Shown piece by piece: positions 31,622 to 42,400 of a stretch of DNA of 43,449 nt. The notes under the pieces were generated by a model. The model was not told the origin of the DNA, did not search any database, and saw nothing but the letters and a program-made list of their open reading frames with translations. The stretch's first letter is position 1. Each line of letters opens with the position of its first letter. The translations under genes were made by a program, and so were the position numbers. The DNA comes from Candidatus Nomurabacteria bacterium (GTDB lineage Bacteria; Patescibacteriota; Minisyncoccia; Phycocordibacterales; UBA9973), in contig CALRAE010000007.1 of assembly GCA_943350445.1 (NCBI GenBank), forward strand, positions 1 to 43,449, in the 5' to 3' direction.

Positions 31622-31673
31622 TTGGCGTTGTATGATAATAGGCGTACAATATATCAAGTGGGAAAAAGTGGGA
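31622..31673 (+). promoter_or_regulatory. mra promoter and MraZ-type repeats
   Basis: TTGGCG (31622-31627), 17 nt, TACAAT (31645-31650). Two copies of GTGGGA (31658-31663 and 31668-31673), 10 bp apart, start at the expected transcript start, near 31657. MraZ is known to bind TGGGN repeats spaced by one helical turn in its own promoter, so autoregulation is likely. Confidence 0.75.
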
Positions 31674-31694
31674 AATAATAATTTTACGAAATAT

Positions 31695-32138
31695 ATGTTA
31701 ATCGGCGAATACATACACACCATAGACGAAAAATCTCGAGTCTCGATGCCGGCAAAGTTTCGTAAAGAACTCGGCAAGAAAATTATTATTACCCCAGGGC
31801 TTGGACAATGTTTGTTCATTTTCACAAATCAAGAATGGGAAAAAGTTAGCAAGAAACTTTCTGATTCTGAAACAAACCTTTCATTTTTAAAAGCCGACCA
31901 GAGAAATTTTAATCGATATATGTTTGGACGAGCGGCAGAAGTAGAGATAGATTCAATCGGCAGAATATTAATTCCAGATTTTCTGAAAAATAAGATCGGT
32001 TTAAAGGATACAGCGGCAATAATCGGAGTTAAAGATAGGGTAGAAGTGTGGAACGAGAAGGCGTGGTCGGAGAATAAGGCAATCATTGAGAAGCAAGCAG
32101 AAGAGTTAGCGGAAAAGCTTGCAGGCGATATGAAATAA
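31695..32138 (+). CDS. mraZ: Transcriptional regulator MraZ
   Basis: The protein has 147 residues from the ATG at 31695; an earlier in-frame ATG at 31632 lies inside the promoter and is rejected. Two AbrB/SpoVT-type repeats are visible: MLIGEYIHTIDEKSRVSMPA at the start and VEIDSIGRILIPDFLK near 82-97. MraZ forms ring-like oligomers that bind TGGGN repeats and controls the dcw cluster. Two such repeats lie in the leader. The C-terminus is a helical, Glu/Lys-rich segment. The rsmH ATG follows the stop with no gap. Confidence 0.93.
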   Translation: MLIGEYIHTIDEKSRVSMPAKFRKELGKKIIITPGLGQCLFIFTNQEWEKVSKKLSDSETNLSFLKADQRNFNRYMFGRAAEVEIDSIGRILIPDFLKNKIGLKDTAAIIGVKDRVEVWNEKAWSENKAIIEKQAEELAEKLAGDMK

Positions 32139-33005
32139 ATGACCATTCACAAGACAGTTCTTTTACAAGAAACAATAGACGGTTTGAATTTAAAACCTAA
32201 TTCCACAGTGCTTGATGGGACTTTTGGTGGAGGTGGGCATAGTTTGGAAGTCTTTAATAGATTTCCAAGTATAAAACTAATCGCCTTTGATCAAGATAAA
32301 AATGTTTTTGAAAAGGTTGAAGATAAATTTAAAGGATGCGATATAACTTTCATCAATAATAATTTCCGAAACATAGATCAAGAAAATATAGATGGAATCA
32401 TTTTGGATCTAGGTTTGAGTTCTGACCAACTAGAAAATTCTGGACGAGGATTTTCCTTTATGAAAGATGAGCCGCTCATCATGACCATGAAAGTAAATCC
32501 CTCTCAAGAAGATATTACAGCTAAAGACGTTGTAAACACTTGGGGAGAAGAAAGTTTAGCCGATATCATTTATGGCTATGGCGAGGAAAAACAATCCCGC
32601 CCAATTGCTAGAGAGATAGTGGAATTTCGAAAAAATCAAGAAATTAAAACCACCTTTGATTTAGTAAAAATAATAGAAAATGCAATTCCAGCAAAGTTTC
32701 GCAAAGGTAAGATACATTATGCCACAAAGACATTTCAAGCAATCAGAATAGCAGTCAACGATGAATTAGGAGCACTTAGTGAGGGTTTAGATAAGGGTTT
32801 CAAGGCATTGAACAGTGGTGGAAGGATGGCAGTGATTTCTTTCCATAGTCTAGAAGATAGAGTAGTGAAAAGATTTTTTAAAACAAAAGTGGATGAAGGG
32901 TTTGCAAATTTAATAAATAAAAAAGTTATTTTAGCAAGTAGTGAAGAAATTAAAAAAAATCCTAGATCAAGAAGTGCAAAGTTGAGAATTTTAGAAAAAA
33001 AATAG
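32139..33005 (+). CDS. rsmH: 16S rRNA m4C1402 methyltransferase RsmH
   Basis: The 288-residue SAM-dependent enzyme N4-methylates C1402 of 16S rRNA. HKTVLLQETIDGL, VLDGTFGGGGHS (SAM-binding motif I, about 25-36), FDQDK, GIILDLGLSSDQL and GRGFSFM are all present. Near the C-terminus AVISFHSLEDRVVKRFF and NPRSRSAKLRILEK are the family's closing motifs. It is the second gene of the mra operon, directly abutting mraZ. There are no oddities; the length is at the short end of the normal range. Confidence 0.97.
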   Translation: MTIHKTVLLQETIDGLNLKPNSTVLDGTFGGGGHSLEVFNRFPSIKLIAFDQDKNVFEKVEDKFKGCDITFINNNFRNIDQENIDGIILDLGLSSDQLENSGRGFSFMKDEPLIMTMKVNPSQEDITAKDVVNTWGEESLADIIYGYGEEKQSRPIAREIVEFRKNQEIKTTFDLVKIIENAIPAKFRKGKIHYATKTFQAIRIAVNDELGALSEGLDKGFKALNSGGRMAVISFHSLEDRVVKRFFKTKVDEGFANLINKKVILASSEEIKKNPRSRSAKLRILEKK

Positions 33006-33009
33006 AAAT

Positions 33010-33381
33010 ATGAGAGCAATAAGTTCAAAATTAAATATGTATGTTAGGGGAGTGGGTTTGATAAATAATAATATCGAAAAGTTTTTACTGAACCTAATTC
33101 TCTGGTCTTTTGGTGCTCTTGTGTTTCTTTATCTTCTATTTTTAGGAAATATGGTTAAAAATATCATAGAGCGAAGGGGTCTTGAGGCAGAGACTCGAGT
33201 GCTTTCTAGTGAAGTTGCCAATTTAGAACTTAAATATCTATCGATGACCAATGTCGTTGATCTTGCCTTCTCATATAGAATGGGTTTTAAGGAAACAAAA
33301 GCTACATTTGCTACTCGTAAAGCTCTAGGTTTGAGCAATATTCATGGTAAAAATATTCAAATAGCTCAAAATGACTTATAG
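33010..33381 (+). CDS. ftsL: FtsL-like division protein
   Basis: The 123-residue protein has a short cytoplasmic N-terminus, one membrane helix (about 25-47, NLILWSFGALVFLYLLFLGN), then a heptad-like coiled coil (about 50-80) and a short extracytoplasmic tail. Sequence identity to FtsL is not evident. The call rests on topology, size and position between rsmH and ftsI, the standard ftsL slot. Its 3' end overlaps ftsI by 11 nt, so the two should be coupled. FtsL/FtsB-type proteins activate the septal synthase FtsWI. Confidence 0.7.
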   Translation: MRAISSKLNMYVRGVGLINNNIEKFLLNLILWSFGALVFLYLLFLGNMVKNIIERRGLEAETRVLSSEVANLELKYLSMTNVVDLAFSYRMGFKETKATFATRKALGLSNIHGKNIQIAQNDL

Positions 33382-35077
33382 TTTTATTTCTAGGTTTAGA
33401 GTCGTACTTTTTTTTATAATATTGTTCTCGTTTGTTTTAGTAATAAAACTTTTCTTATTGCAAATCGTCCATCGTGAGGTGTATTCCGAGTCTGCAGATA
33501 GGCAATATGCCACTGCTTCTAGTGATCTATATGAACGTGGAACAATTTACTTTCAAAGTAAAGATGGCGGGCTTATCTCGGCTGCCACTCAAGCTTCTGG
33601 ATTCAAAATAGCTATTGATCCAAGTAAACTCAAAGATATTGAGGATGTTTATACAGAAATTTCGAAGATTGTGGTCATAGATCGTGATGATTTCATGATG
33701 AGAGCTCTAAAAGAAAATGATCCATATGAGGAAATTGCCCGTCGTCTTTCTAAGAAAGAAGCAGATTCTATTTCTATTTTAAAAATTCCTGGTGTCAGTA
33801 TTTTTAAAGAAAAATGGCGTTTTTATCCTGGCGGTACTCTCGCATCTCACGCTCTTGGCCTTGTGGCGTATAAAGATTCTGATCTTGGTGGACGTTATGG
33901 TTTAGAGAGGGAATATGATGCTGAACTTTCTAGAGATAATAAAAGTCCTTACGTGAATTTTTTTGCGGAAGTTTTTTCTAATATAAATAAGACCCTGTTT
34001 AAACATGAAGTGGCGCAAGGGGATTTAGTAACTACAATTGAGCCACAAGTCCAGAGTTTTCTAGAAAAAATTTTAGGAGATGTAAAAGAAAAATACAATA
34101 TAGATTCAATAGGTGGAATAATAATGGATCCAAAGGATGGTTCTATATATGCGATGGGTGTAAAACCAGATTTTAATCCAAATAATTTTTCTCAAATTAA
34201 AGCAGTTTCTGTTTTTTCAAATCCGCTTGTTGAAAATGTGCTTGAGTTTGGCTCTGTGGTGAAGCCGCTCGTTATGGCTGCTGCGCTCAATGCAACAGTT
34301 TTAACACCTGAAACAATATATGATGATAAAGGATTTGTTGTTATTGAAAAAACACAAATAAATAATTTTGACAAGAAGGGAAGAGGTCCGAATACAACTA
34401 TGCAGGACGTTTTAAATCAATCTCTAAACACGGGAATGGTGTATGTAGAACAAAAACTTGGTCGTGAAAGGTTGCGTGACTACTTATTCTCATACGGTAT
34501 TAAGGATAAAACAAATATTGATTTACCAAATGAAACCCTGGGACTTGTGTCAAATATTGTGAATAGTCCTCGAGAAATTGAGTATGCAAATGCTGCTTTT
34601 GGTCAAGGAATTGCTCTAACTCCGATGCAAATGACTCGTGCTCTGGCATCCCTAGGGAATGGGGGCAATTTGGTTGTACCACATGTGGTTAAAGAAATAA
34701 AATATAACAATGGAACATCTAAAAAGATAAAATATCCGACAACTCCCACAAAAATCAGCAAAGAAACCAGCACAGAGATCACACAAATGCTTGTAACGGT
34801 CATGGATAAGGGTATAAAGGCTGGCCTAGATCATTTTAATGTCGCTATAAAGACTGGGACGGCGCAAGTTGCAGACAATACAACTGGGGGATACTATGAA
34901 GATAGGCATACGCATTCTTTCGTTGGCTATTTCCCAGCATATGATCCAAAATTTATAGTTTTTCTTTACGCTGTAAATCCAAAAAATGTCCTTTATTCAG
35001 CGACCACTTGGACGAATCCATTTTTAGACATCACTAAATTTTTATTAAATTATTACGAAATTTCACCAGATAGATAA
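33371..35077 (+). CDS. ftsI: Septal peptidoglycan transpeptidase (FtsI/PBP2-type)
   Basis: The 568-residue class B penicillin-binding protein has an N-terminal membrane anchor (about 8-30) with the active domain outside. A dimerisation/pedestal domain precedes the transpeptidase domain. The active-site set is S295-V-V-K298 (SxxK with nucleophile Ser295), S351-L-N353 (SxN) and K494-T-G496. It cross-links septal peptidoglycan, expected with FtsW, whose gene is not in the window. It overlaps the ftsL-like gene by 11 nt and is followed 10 nt later by murF. Confidence 0.95.
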   Translation: MTYSFISRFRVVLFFIILFSFVLVIKLFLLQIVHREVYSESADRQYATASSDLYERGTIYFQSKDGGLISAATQASGFKIAIDPSKLKDIEDVYTEISKIVVIDRDDFMMRALKENDPYEEIARRLSKKEADSISILKIPGVSIFKEKWRFYPGGTLASHALGLVAYKDSDLGGRYGLEREYDAELSRDNKSPYVNFFAEVFSNINKTLFKHEVAQGDLVTTIEPQVQSFLEKILGDVKEKYNIDSIGGIIMDPKDGSIYAMGVKPDFNPNNFSQIKAVSVFSNPLVENVLEFGSVVKPLVMAAALNATVLTPETIYDDKGFVVIEKTQINNFDKKGRGPNTTMQDVLNQSLNTGMVYVEQKLGRERLRDYLFSYGIKDKTNIDLPNETLGLVSNIVNSPREIEYANAAFGQGIALTPMQMTRALASLGNGGNLVVPHVVKEIKYNNGTSKKIKYPTTPTKISKETSTEITQMLVTVMDKGIKAGLDHFNVAIKTGTAQVADNTTGGYYEDRHTHSFVGYFPAYDPKFIVFLYAVNPKNVLYSATTWTNPFLDITKFLLNYYEISPDR

Positions 35078-35087
35078 TTCACAGATT

Positions 35088-36392
35088 ATGAAAATAGTAT
35101 TTAAAAAAATAATAACTTATATATTACGCATCGAGTCTCGGTTGGTTTTGGCAAAATATAAACCAAAAATAATTGCGATTACTGGAAGCGTGGGAAAGAC
35201 TTCGACCAAAGACGCTGTGTATACTGTTTTGTCTGAGGTCTCTTATGTACGTAAAAGTGAAAAGAGTTATAACAGTGAGATAGGCCTACCCCTTACTATT
35301 CTAGGTATTCCAAATGGTTGGAGTAATCCATTTGTCTGGACGGTAAATATATTCAAAGGTATATGGCTTTTTCTTAGTCCTGTCAAGTTCAATAAATATC
35401 CAAAGTGGCTGATTCTCGAAGTGGGTGTCGGTAAGTCTGGAGACATGCGTCGCACTGCTTCTTGGTTGAAAACTGATGTTGTTATCATTACAGCAATAGG
35501 GGAGACTCCAGCTCACATTGAATTTTTTAGTTCAAGAAAAAATTTGATTGAAGAAAAAAGTAGTTTAATAAAAACTTTAAAAAAAGATGGACTTTTAATA
35601 TTAAACGGAGATGATCCAGATGTTTTAGAAATGAAAACTAAAACAAAAAACATAACAATAGTTTATGGATTTAAAGAGGGTGCCGACATTTTGGGCTCTG
35701 GTGAAAATATTTTATATGATGAAAATAATGTTCCAAAGGGAGTAATTTTTAGGGTAGATGTGGGTGGGGATAGTCTACCGGTTGTGGTGGAGGGGGTATT
35801 TGGGAGAAATCATATTTATGCTTCCTTGGCGACGCTAGCAGTGTCTTTTGGTTTAAAAATAAATATGTTAAATTCCATAAATTACCTTAAGAATTACGGT
35901 ATTTCACCAGGTCGCATGTCTTTATTAAAAGGTATTAGTGATTCTTTAATTATTGATGATACTTATAATTCTTCACCTTTTGCATGTAAATCGGCGCTTC
36001 AAACTCTTGGAGAAGTGAAATATTCTGGTAGAAAAATTGCTGTTTTGGGTGATATGTTGGAGTTGGGAAAACACACGATTGAAGCGCATAAAGATATCGG
36101 TAGAGTTGCGAAAGAAAATTGTGATGTGTTGTGTGTGGTGGGGCAAAGATCACAAGCTATAAAGTCTGGAGCGATAGAAGCAGGAATGAATCTTGGAAGC
36201 GTTTTTGAATTTTTAGATTCGCAAGAAGCAAATAATTTTATAAAAACTTTTATAAAAAATGGGGACTTGATACTGGTTAAAGGTTCCCAAGGAATGCGTA
36301 TGGAGAGAGTCGTTGAGGGCATACTTTTAGACAAAAAAAACACATTAAAATTACTAGTACGTCAAGACGATGAGTGGCTGAAAAAAGTGTAG
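35088..36392 (+). CDS. murF: UDP-MurNAc-tripeptide--D-Ala-D-Ala ligase MurF
   Basis: This 434-residue Mur ligase adds D-Ala-D-Ala to the UDP-MurNAc tripeptide. The ATP P-loop is IAITGSVGKTSTKDAV (about 29-44). LILNGDDPDVL, GVFGRNHIYASLAT, the DDTYNSSPFACKSALQTL segment near 289 and GDMLELGKHTIEAH are typical of MurF. The normal N-terminal UDP-binding domain is very short here, since the P-loop begins within 30 residues of the start rather than near 105. MurF is usually about 450; substrate choice might differ. It ends the mra operon. Confidence 0.9.
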   Translation: MKIVFKKIITYILRIESRLVLAKYKPKIIAITGSVGKTSTKDAVYTVLSEVSYVRKSEKSYNSEIGLPLTILGIPNGWSNPFVWTVNIFKGIWLFLSPVKFNKYPKWLILEVGVGKSGDMRRTASWLKTDVVIITAIGETPAHIEFFSSRKNLIEEKSSLIKTLKKDGLLILNGDDPDVLEMKTKTKNITIVYGFKEGADILGSGENILYDENNVPKGVIFRVDVGGDSLPVVVEGVFGRNHIYASLATLAVSFGLKINMLNSINYLKNYGISPGRMSLLKGISDSLIIDDTYNSSPFACKSALQTLGEVKYSGRKIAVLGDMLELGKHTIEAHKDIGRVAKENCDVLCVVGQRSQAIKSGAIEAGMNLGSVFEFLDSQEANNFIKTFIKNGDLILVKGSQGMRMERVVEGILLDKKNTLKLLVRQDDEWLKKV

Positions 36393-36408
36393 AGAATTTG
36401 GGATGGAG

Positions 36409-36417
36409 TTATCCACA
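36409..36417 (+). promoter_or_regulatory. Second DnaA-box consensus, after murF
   Basis: TTATCCACA at 36409-36417 perfectly matches the DnaA box and lies 58 nt before the giant gene. With the copy at 31605 it brackets the mraZ-murF operon. Confidence 0.45.
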
Positions 36418-36432
36418 TATTTTCTTCTTTAA

Positions 36433-36462
36433 ACCTATATGTTATTGATATAATATATAGGT
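36433..36462 (+). promoter_or_regulatory. Promoter and inverted repeat of the giant surface-protein gene
   Basis: TATAAT (36449-36454) lies 12 nt before the ATG. It is enclosed by the perfect 8-bp inverted repeat ACCTATAT/ATATAGGT (36433-36440 with 36455-36462). The -35 region is weak. The repeat spans the whole -10 region and could be an operator. Confidence 0.55.
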
Positions 36463-36466
36463 CCTA

Positions 36467-39400
36467 ATGAGAAACATAAATAAATTTAGGATACCCGTAA
36501 AAAAATTCTTCCTTGGACTTTTTGTCTTTGGTTTTTTCCTTTTTGCTTTCTCTCAGAATGTCTTTGCAGTGACCACAAGCACATCCCTAAAATCTGCTTT
36601 CCAAAAATATTTAACCCCCGTATCTCCAAAGCAAAATATTTTATCCGCTTCTATTATCACAAGTGTTTCTTTATTAAATAATTTTAAAAATTTCGTAGAA
36701 CCAATTGTATTCATTCCTAATGCTCCGAGGGTCACTTCTGTCGTCAACTCTTCCACTTCTACTATCACTCTACCATCAATCGTAAATGTTGCTCAACCAG
36801 CAACCCCAATCACTGAATCCTCCCTCCTCCCTCTCTTACGTAACCTTCTCTCTAAAAAAGAAATAGCAGATAAACTAAGAGGTCCCATAGGACTTCAAGG
36901 AGCCACAGGATCTCAAGGAGCAAGTGCGCCCATCGTATCAAATCCTGTTCCTTTTCTCCCTATTCACATATCGTATCCTAACTCTACAACTGGTTTCTCT
37001 GGTGGTGCTTCTGCAAACATAGCTAACCTATCTTCGAATGTTCTGACTACTACTACTTCTAATATTACTACTTTGAATGTTACGGGAGCGACCACACTTA
37101 CTGGAAGTCTCAATGTTACAGGTATAGCTACTATTCCAACCTTGGCTGCAACGACAGGAACTCTCGATTCTCTTACTCTAAGTTATATTACTGGTTCTAC
37201 TCAATGTCTCCGCGTGAACAGTAGTGGAGTAGTTTCTGGTACGGGTTCTGATTGTGGTAGTGGGGGAGGTGGAGGAACTCCTGGTGGCTCTACGACACAA
37301 CTTCAATATAATAATGCTGGTTCATTTGCTGGAATCACAGGTGCTACTACAAATGGAACGACTCTTACCCTAGTTGCTCCAGTTTTGGGCACTCCTGCAT
37401 CTGGATTAGCAACCAATCTAACTGGTCTTCCACTAACTTCAGGTGTAACAGGAGTTTTGCCGGTTGCAAATGGTGGTACTAATGCTTCATCTGCAGGTAT
37501 TACAGCCTTCAATAACATTACTGGATATACAGCAGCTGGTGCCACAGGAACAACTTCAACGAATTTAGTATTTTCAACTTCACCGACCCTGGTTACTCCT
37601 GTTCTTGGTGTTGCCACTGCTACTTCTATTAATGGATTAAGTATCACCTCTAGTACAGGAACTTTAACAATCGCAGCTTCGAAGACTCTCACAGCAAGTA
37701 ACACACTTACATTGGCTGGAACTGATAGTACTACTATGACTTTCCCATCTGCTTCTGATAATGTGGTTGGCACAACAGCAACCCAGACTCTTACTAGTAA
37801 AACTCTAAGTTCACCGACGGTCACAGGGAGCATCACTGGTTCCGGTAGTCCGACAATCACTAACTTTGGCACGATTAATGGAGCTACTTTATCTGGTGGT
37901 AGTTTAACTGGGGGTACTTTCTCAGGCGGTACTATTTCTGGAGGTACTTTGAGTGGTACAGTCCTTAATGGTACTGGTTCTTTCACTTTGACTGGTGGTA
38001 CTGGAGCTAATCAAACGTTAAGACTGATCTCTACTTCCAATACAACCAAAGGCGGTATTGAGTTTTTCTCAAGTAGTAATAATATAACCAGCGCTGGTGT
38101 TCTTACTGTTGCTGGGGGATTAAAATCAGCCGCGACATCCAATCAAATTGTTTTACAAAGTAGTGGTGTGACTGGCACTATAACCTGGACACCCACCACT
38201 TCCAACAAAACCTTAACCATTCCTAATGTCACAGGTACAGCTATTACCACTGGTAACTTAACTGATATTACAACGACTGGTACCATAAGCAGTGGTATTT
38301 GGAATGCTACGGCCATTAATCCACAATTTGGTGGAACAGGCATAGACACTAGTGGATCTACCGGTATTGCCACTGTTTCTGGTGGTTCATGGTCATTTAT
38401 TTCCTCTATCGGGCCAACCCAAGGAGGTACTGGCGTAACGAGTGTTACAACTGGAGATTTGCTCTTTGGTTCGGGAATCGACACTTGGGCCAATCTACCA
38501 GTTGGTAGTAATGGCCAATGTTTAAGTGTTGCCAGTAGTGGTTTGCCTACTTGGGGTAGTTGTAATCCAGGCAGTGTAAATGCACCAGTCGACGCTACTT
38601 ATTTGACTTTAAGTAATAACTCGACTCTTACCGCTGAAAGGGTAGCAACTGCTGGCACCAACATTAGTCTCTCAGATACTGGTGCTGATGGCACTCTTAC
38701 TATCGCTACCATTAATGCTCCGACGTTTGATTCTATAAACTTAGCGGCTAGTTCTAGTCAACTTGTGTTTGATTCAGGTGGGGCTGCTCCTGGTACACTA
38801 ACTTGGAGTCCCACGGGATCTGCAAAAACAATTACCTTGCCCGATGCTACGGACACAGTAGTGTTAGCAGCATTTGCTCAAACTCTTAATAATAAGATTC
38901 TCACTGCACCGGAAATCAATGGTGTTGTTACGACATCTTCCACTTTAACGTTACCAAACTTCACATCAAATAATATTACTGCTTCCGATAACTCAAAGAC
39001 TATTTCTGGTTTTGGTACTATCAATGGAGCAACACTCTCTGGTGGCACTCTTTCAGGTGGTAATATTTCTGGAGGAACTTTGACTGCTACATCTCTTGCA
39101 GGTACCGGCTCATTCACTATAACTGGTGGGACACAAGCGAGTGAGACACTTAGACTAATTTCTACTTCAGACGGAACAAAGGGAGCTATTCAATTTTTTG
39201 ATAGCACAAATACCATAGACAGTAGCGGAAACTTAGCGCTTGCCGGTGTCATCAAAAGCGCGGCGACATCAAACCAGATTGTTCTGCAGGACGGGGGAAT
39301 AACTGGTACGATTACCTGGACACCTACGACTTCCAACAAAACTTTAACCATTCCCAATGCCACTGATACATTAGTTGTCCAAAATCTCGCTCAAACTTTG

Positions 39401-42400
39401 ACCACTAAAACTTTTCGCGATGTTACGATTTTTGATACCTCGACTGCTACTGATGATCGGCTTAAAATTTTGGTTGCTAATACCGGTGCGGATCAATTTG
39501 ATGGCACAATTACCAACGCTGATCTGACTGCCAATCATACTTACACCTTGCCGAATGTTACTGGTACTATTGCTACGTTAAATGGAGGACAAACTTTTAC
39601 TTCAGCGACGTGGAATGGAACAACTATTGCTGTAGCGAATGGCGGTACTGGTGCTACAACTCTAGCTAGCAATGGCGTGGTGTTAGGTAATGGCACAAGT
39701 GCTGTTAATGTAACCACTGCTGGTAGCGCTAATCAGGTATTGCGGGTACCAGGCGCAGGTGGCGCTCCAGCTTTTGGGGCAATCGATATCGCTCAATCAG
39801 CAGCGGTTACAGGCATTTTGGGTGTGACTAATGGTGGTACAGGACTGAATACTATCGCTTCAGGAAGCATCTTATATGCTACGTCAGCGAATACTCTCAC
39901 GGCTCAAGGATTAAACAGCACATTAGCAGTCAGTGGTGGAAACCTTGGGGTCGTTGCCGATACCTCAACCCAAAAAGTTGGTGTTTCAAATAATTCACTC
40001 ACCGTCACTGGCACGCGTAAGCAACTTAATTTTATTCCAGGATCGAATGTGTCTTTGTCAGTCACTGATGATAATACTAATAACAAAGTTGATGTTACGA
40101 TCACTGCCACCGGCGCGCCAGCTAGTTCGGCGTTATGGTCAGGTAGTACTAATCCAGATGCCAACCTCGCATTAAGTATGGCTGCATTCACCAACACATT
40201 TACCTGGAATGATGCAACTGGTAGCAACGATTTATTTAAACTCACTGATACTACTAATAATACCGGCAATGGTAATTTGCTTAATTTAACCACTGCGTCA
40301 AATTCCGCCCTCAAGCCGTTTTATGTTAGTGCTGCCGGTGTGGAAACGATCGCTACAACGGCTGGTGGAAAAGTGGGTATCGGTACTGCTAGTCCAAATG
40401 CAAAATTAGAAATAACTTCTGGTGACGCTAATGCTTTGCGTATCAATCCGTTTAATACTTCAGCTGGTAACACTGGTGAAATTCAATTCATGGAGCTAGC
40501 TGCCAATGGTACAAATTACGTTGGTTTCAAGTCGCCAGATAGTATTACCACCAATAAAGTTTGGACACTACCAAACGTAGATGGTAGTAGTGGTGATGTC
40601 TTGGCGACCAATGGTTCGGGTGTCTTGTCTTGGTCAGCAGCTGGTACCGCAGCTCCTTCGAACGCTCGATACATCACTCTTGCGACCAATGGGACTTTGG
40701 GAGCAGAGGAGGTGCTTGTTGGCACAACCAATAAAATTGTCGTTACTCCTAGTAATTCCGATGGTGGCAACGTTACCTTAAATATCGGCACTGATGTTGT
40801 CACGTTAACAGATACACAGACCCTTACTAATAAAACACTCACTGCTCCCAAAATTGCCAACACTGGTTTTATCGCCGATGCTAACGGTAATGAACTTATC
40901 ATTTTCAATACCACCGCATCCGCGGTCAACGAAATCACTCTTGCTAATGCTGCTACTACCACCAATCCAACCATTACCGCGTCTGGTGGTGACACAAATA
41001 TTGGCGTAAACCTCAATCTAAAAGCCACCGGCAACTTGGTACTTGGTTCAACGACAGCTAATTCTGATAAGATAGGATTCGCGCCCAACACAGGTGGGGC
41101 AGCAACATTCACTGGTACTATCACGACTGCTGATTTGACAGGCACTAATCGTACTTACACTTTTCCCGATAGTTCTGGGACAGTCACATTACTTGGTAAT
41201 ACCACGACTGGATCAGGGTCTACTATTGTTTTAGGAACTTCGCCGACTTTGGCAAGCCCGGCCATCAATGGCACCGTTTCTACCACCGGCTTAACTATGC
41301 CGTCCTTTACTGCTAGTGGCAATATTACTGGATCTCTATCACCGACTATCTCGGGTATTCTAACTTATAACGGAGCGACTCTATCTGGAGGTACTTTATC
41401 TGGTGGTACTTATGCTGCCAATGCTATTACTGGCACTACTGCAGGAGGTGCTGATTTTGTGATTACTGGTGGTAGTAGTGCTAGTTCAACACTTACTTTG
41501 AAGTCTACTTCAGGCAGCACCCCGGGAGCAATTCAATTCTTTACTAGTGCTAACAATATTAGCTCGGCTAATAATTTAACGATCGGTAACAATATTACCA
41601 GTACCAGCGGCCAGCTTAAATTACTGGCCACAAGTAACCAGATGGTGCTCGGTACTACTAATACTGTGACCATTAGCTCGACTGCTCCGAGTACCTCTCG
41701 AACTTTTACTATCCCTGATTTTGGTAGCAATGATACTTTTGTTGGTGTAGCAGCAACTCAAACTTTGACTGCTAAAACTCTAACCAGCCCGACTATCACC
41801 GGAGCGACAATTACAACTGGTACTATAAATAGTACACCTATAGGCAATATCACTCCCTCCACTGGTGAATTTACAACACTTTCTTCAACTGGCGTAACCA
41901 CCCTTGGTAACAATTCAAGTACAGTTCAAGTAAATTCAAATATATGGGACGTTTCAACTGGTGGTGCGATCAGTGGTCTCACTGGTTACACTCAAGGTTC
42001 AGGTAACTTTGCGTTCTCTGGAACTGGAACTTTTCAGACCGGCACTGGTGCAGTCACGGTGAATGGTGCAAGTACATTTAATGAAAACGTTGCTATTGCT
42101 GCCAACAAAAATCTTAGCTTTACTTCAGGTACCGGACAGTTTATACAGACTTTTGCTGGTACCACGACCACCGCTGCAGCAATCACTGCGAACTCTTTAA
42201 CAACAGGTACAGCATTTGCGGTAACGGCAAGATCAAATCCAGCATCAGCCACAACGGTTAGACCAATTTTGTTTGATATTACAAATGGTAACGCTACGAG
42301 CGCAGCGACGATAAATGGTGTACAACTTGATTTTACCAATAACCCAACGGTTGCTGGTAACACAGAAAATGTTTTGCGTATTCAAAATCAGGCAACTAGC

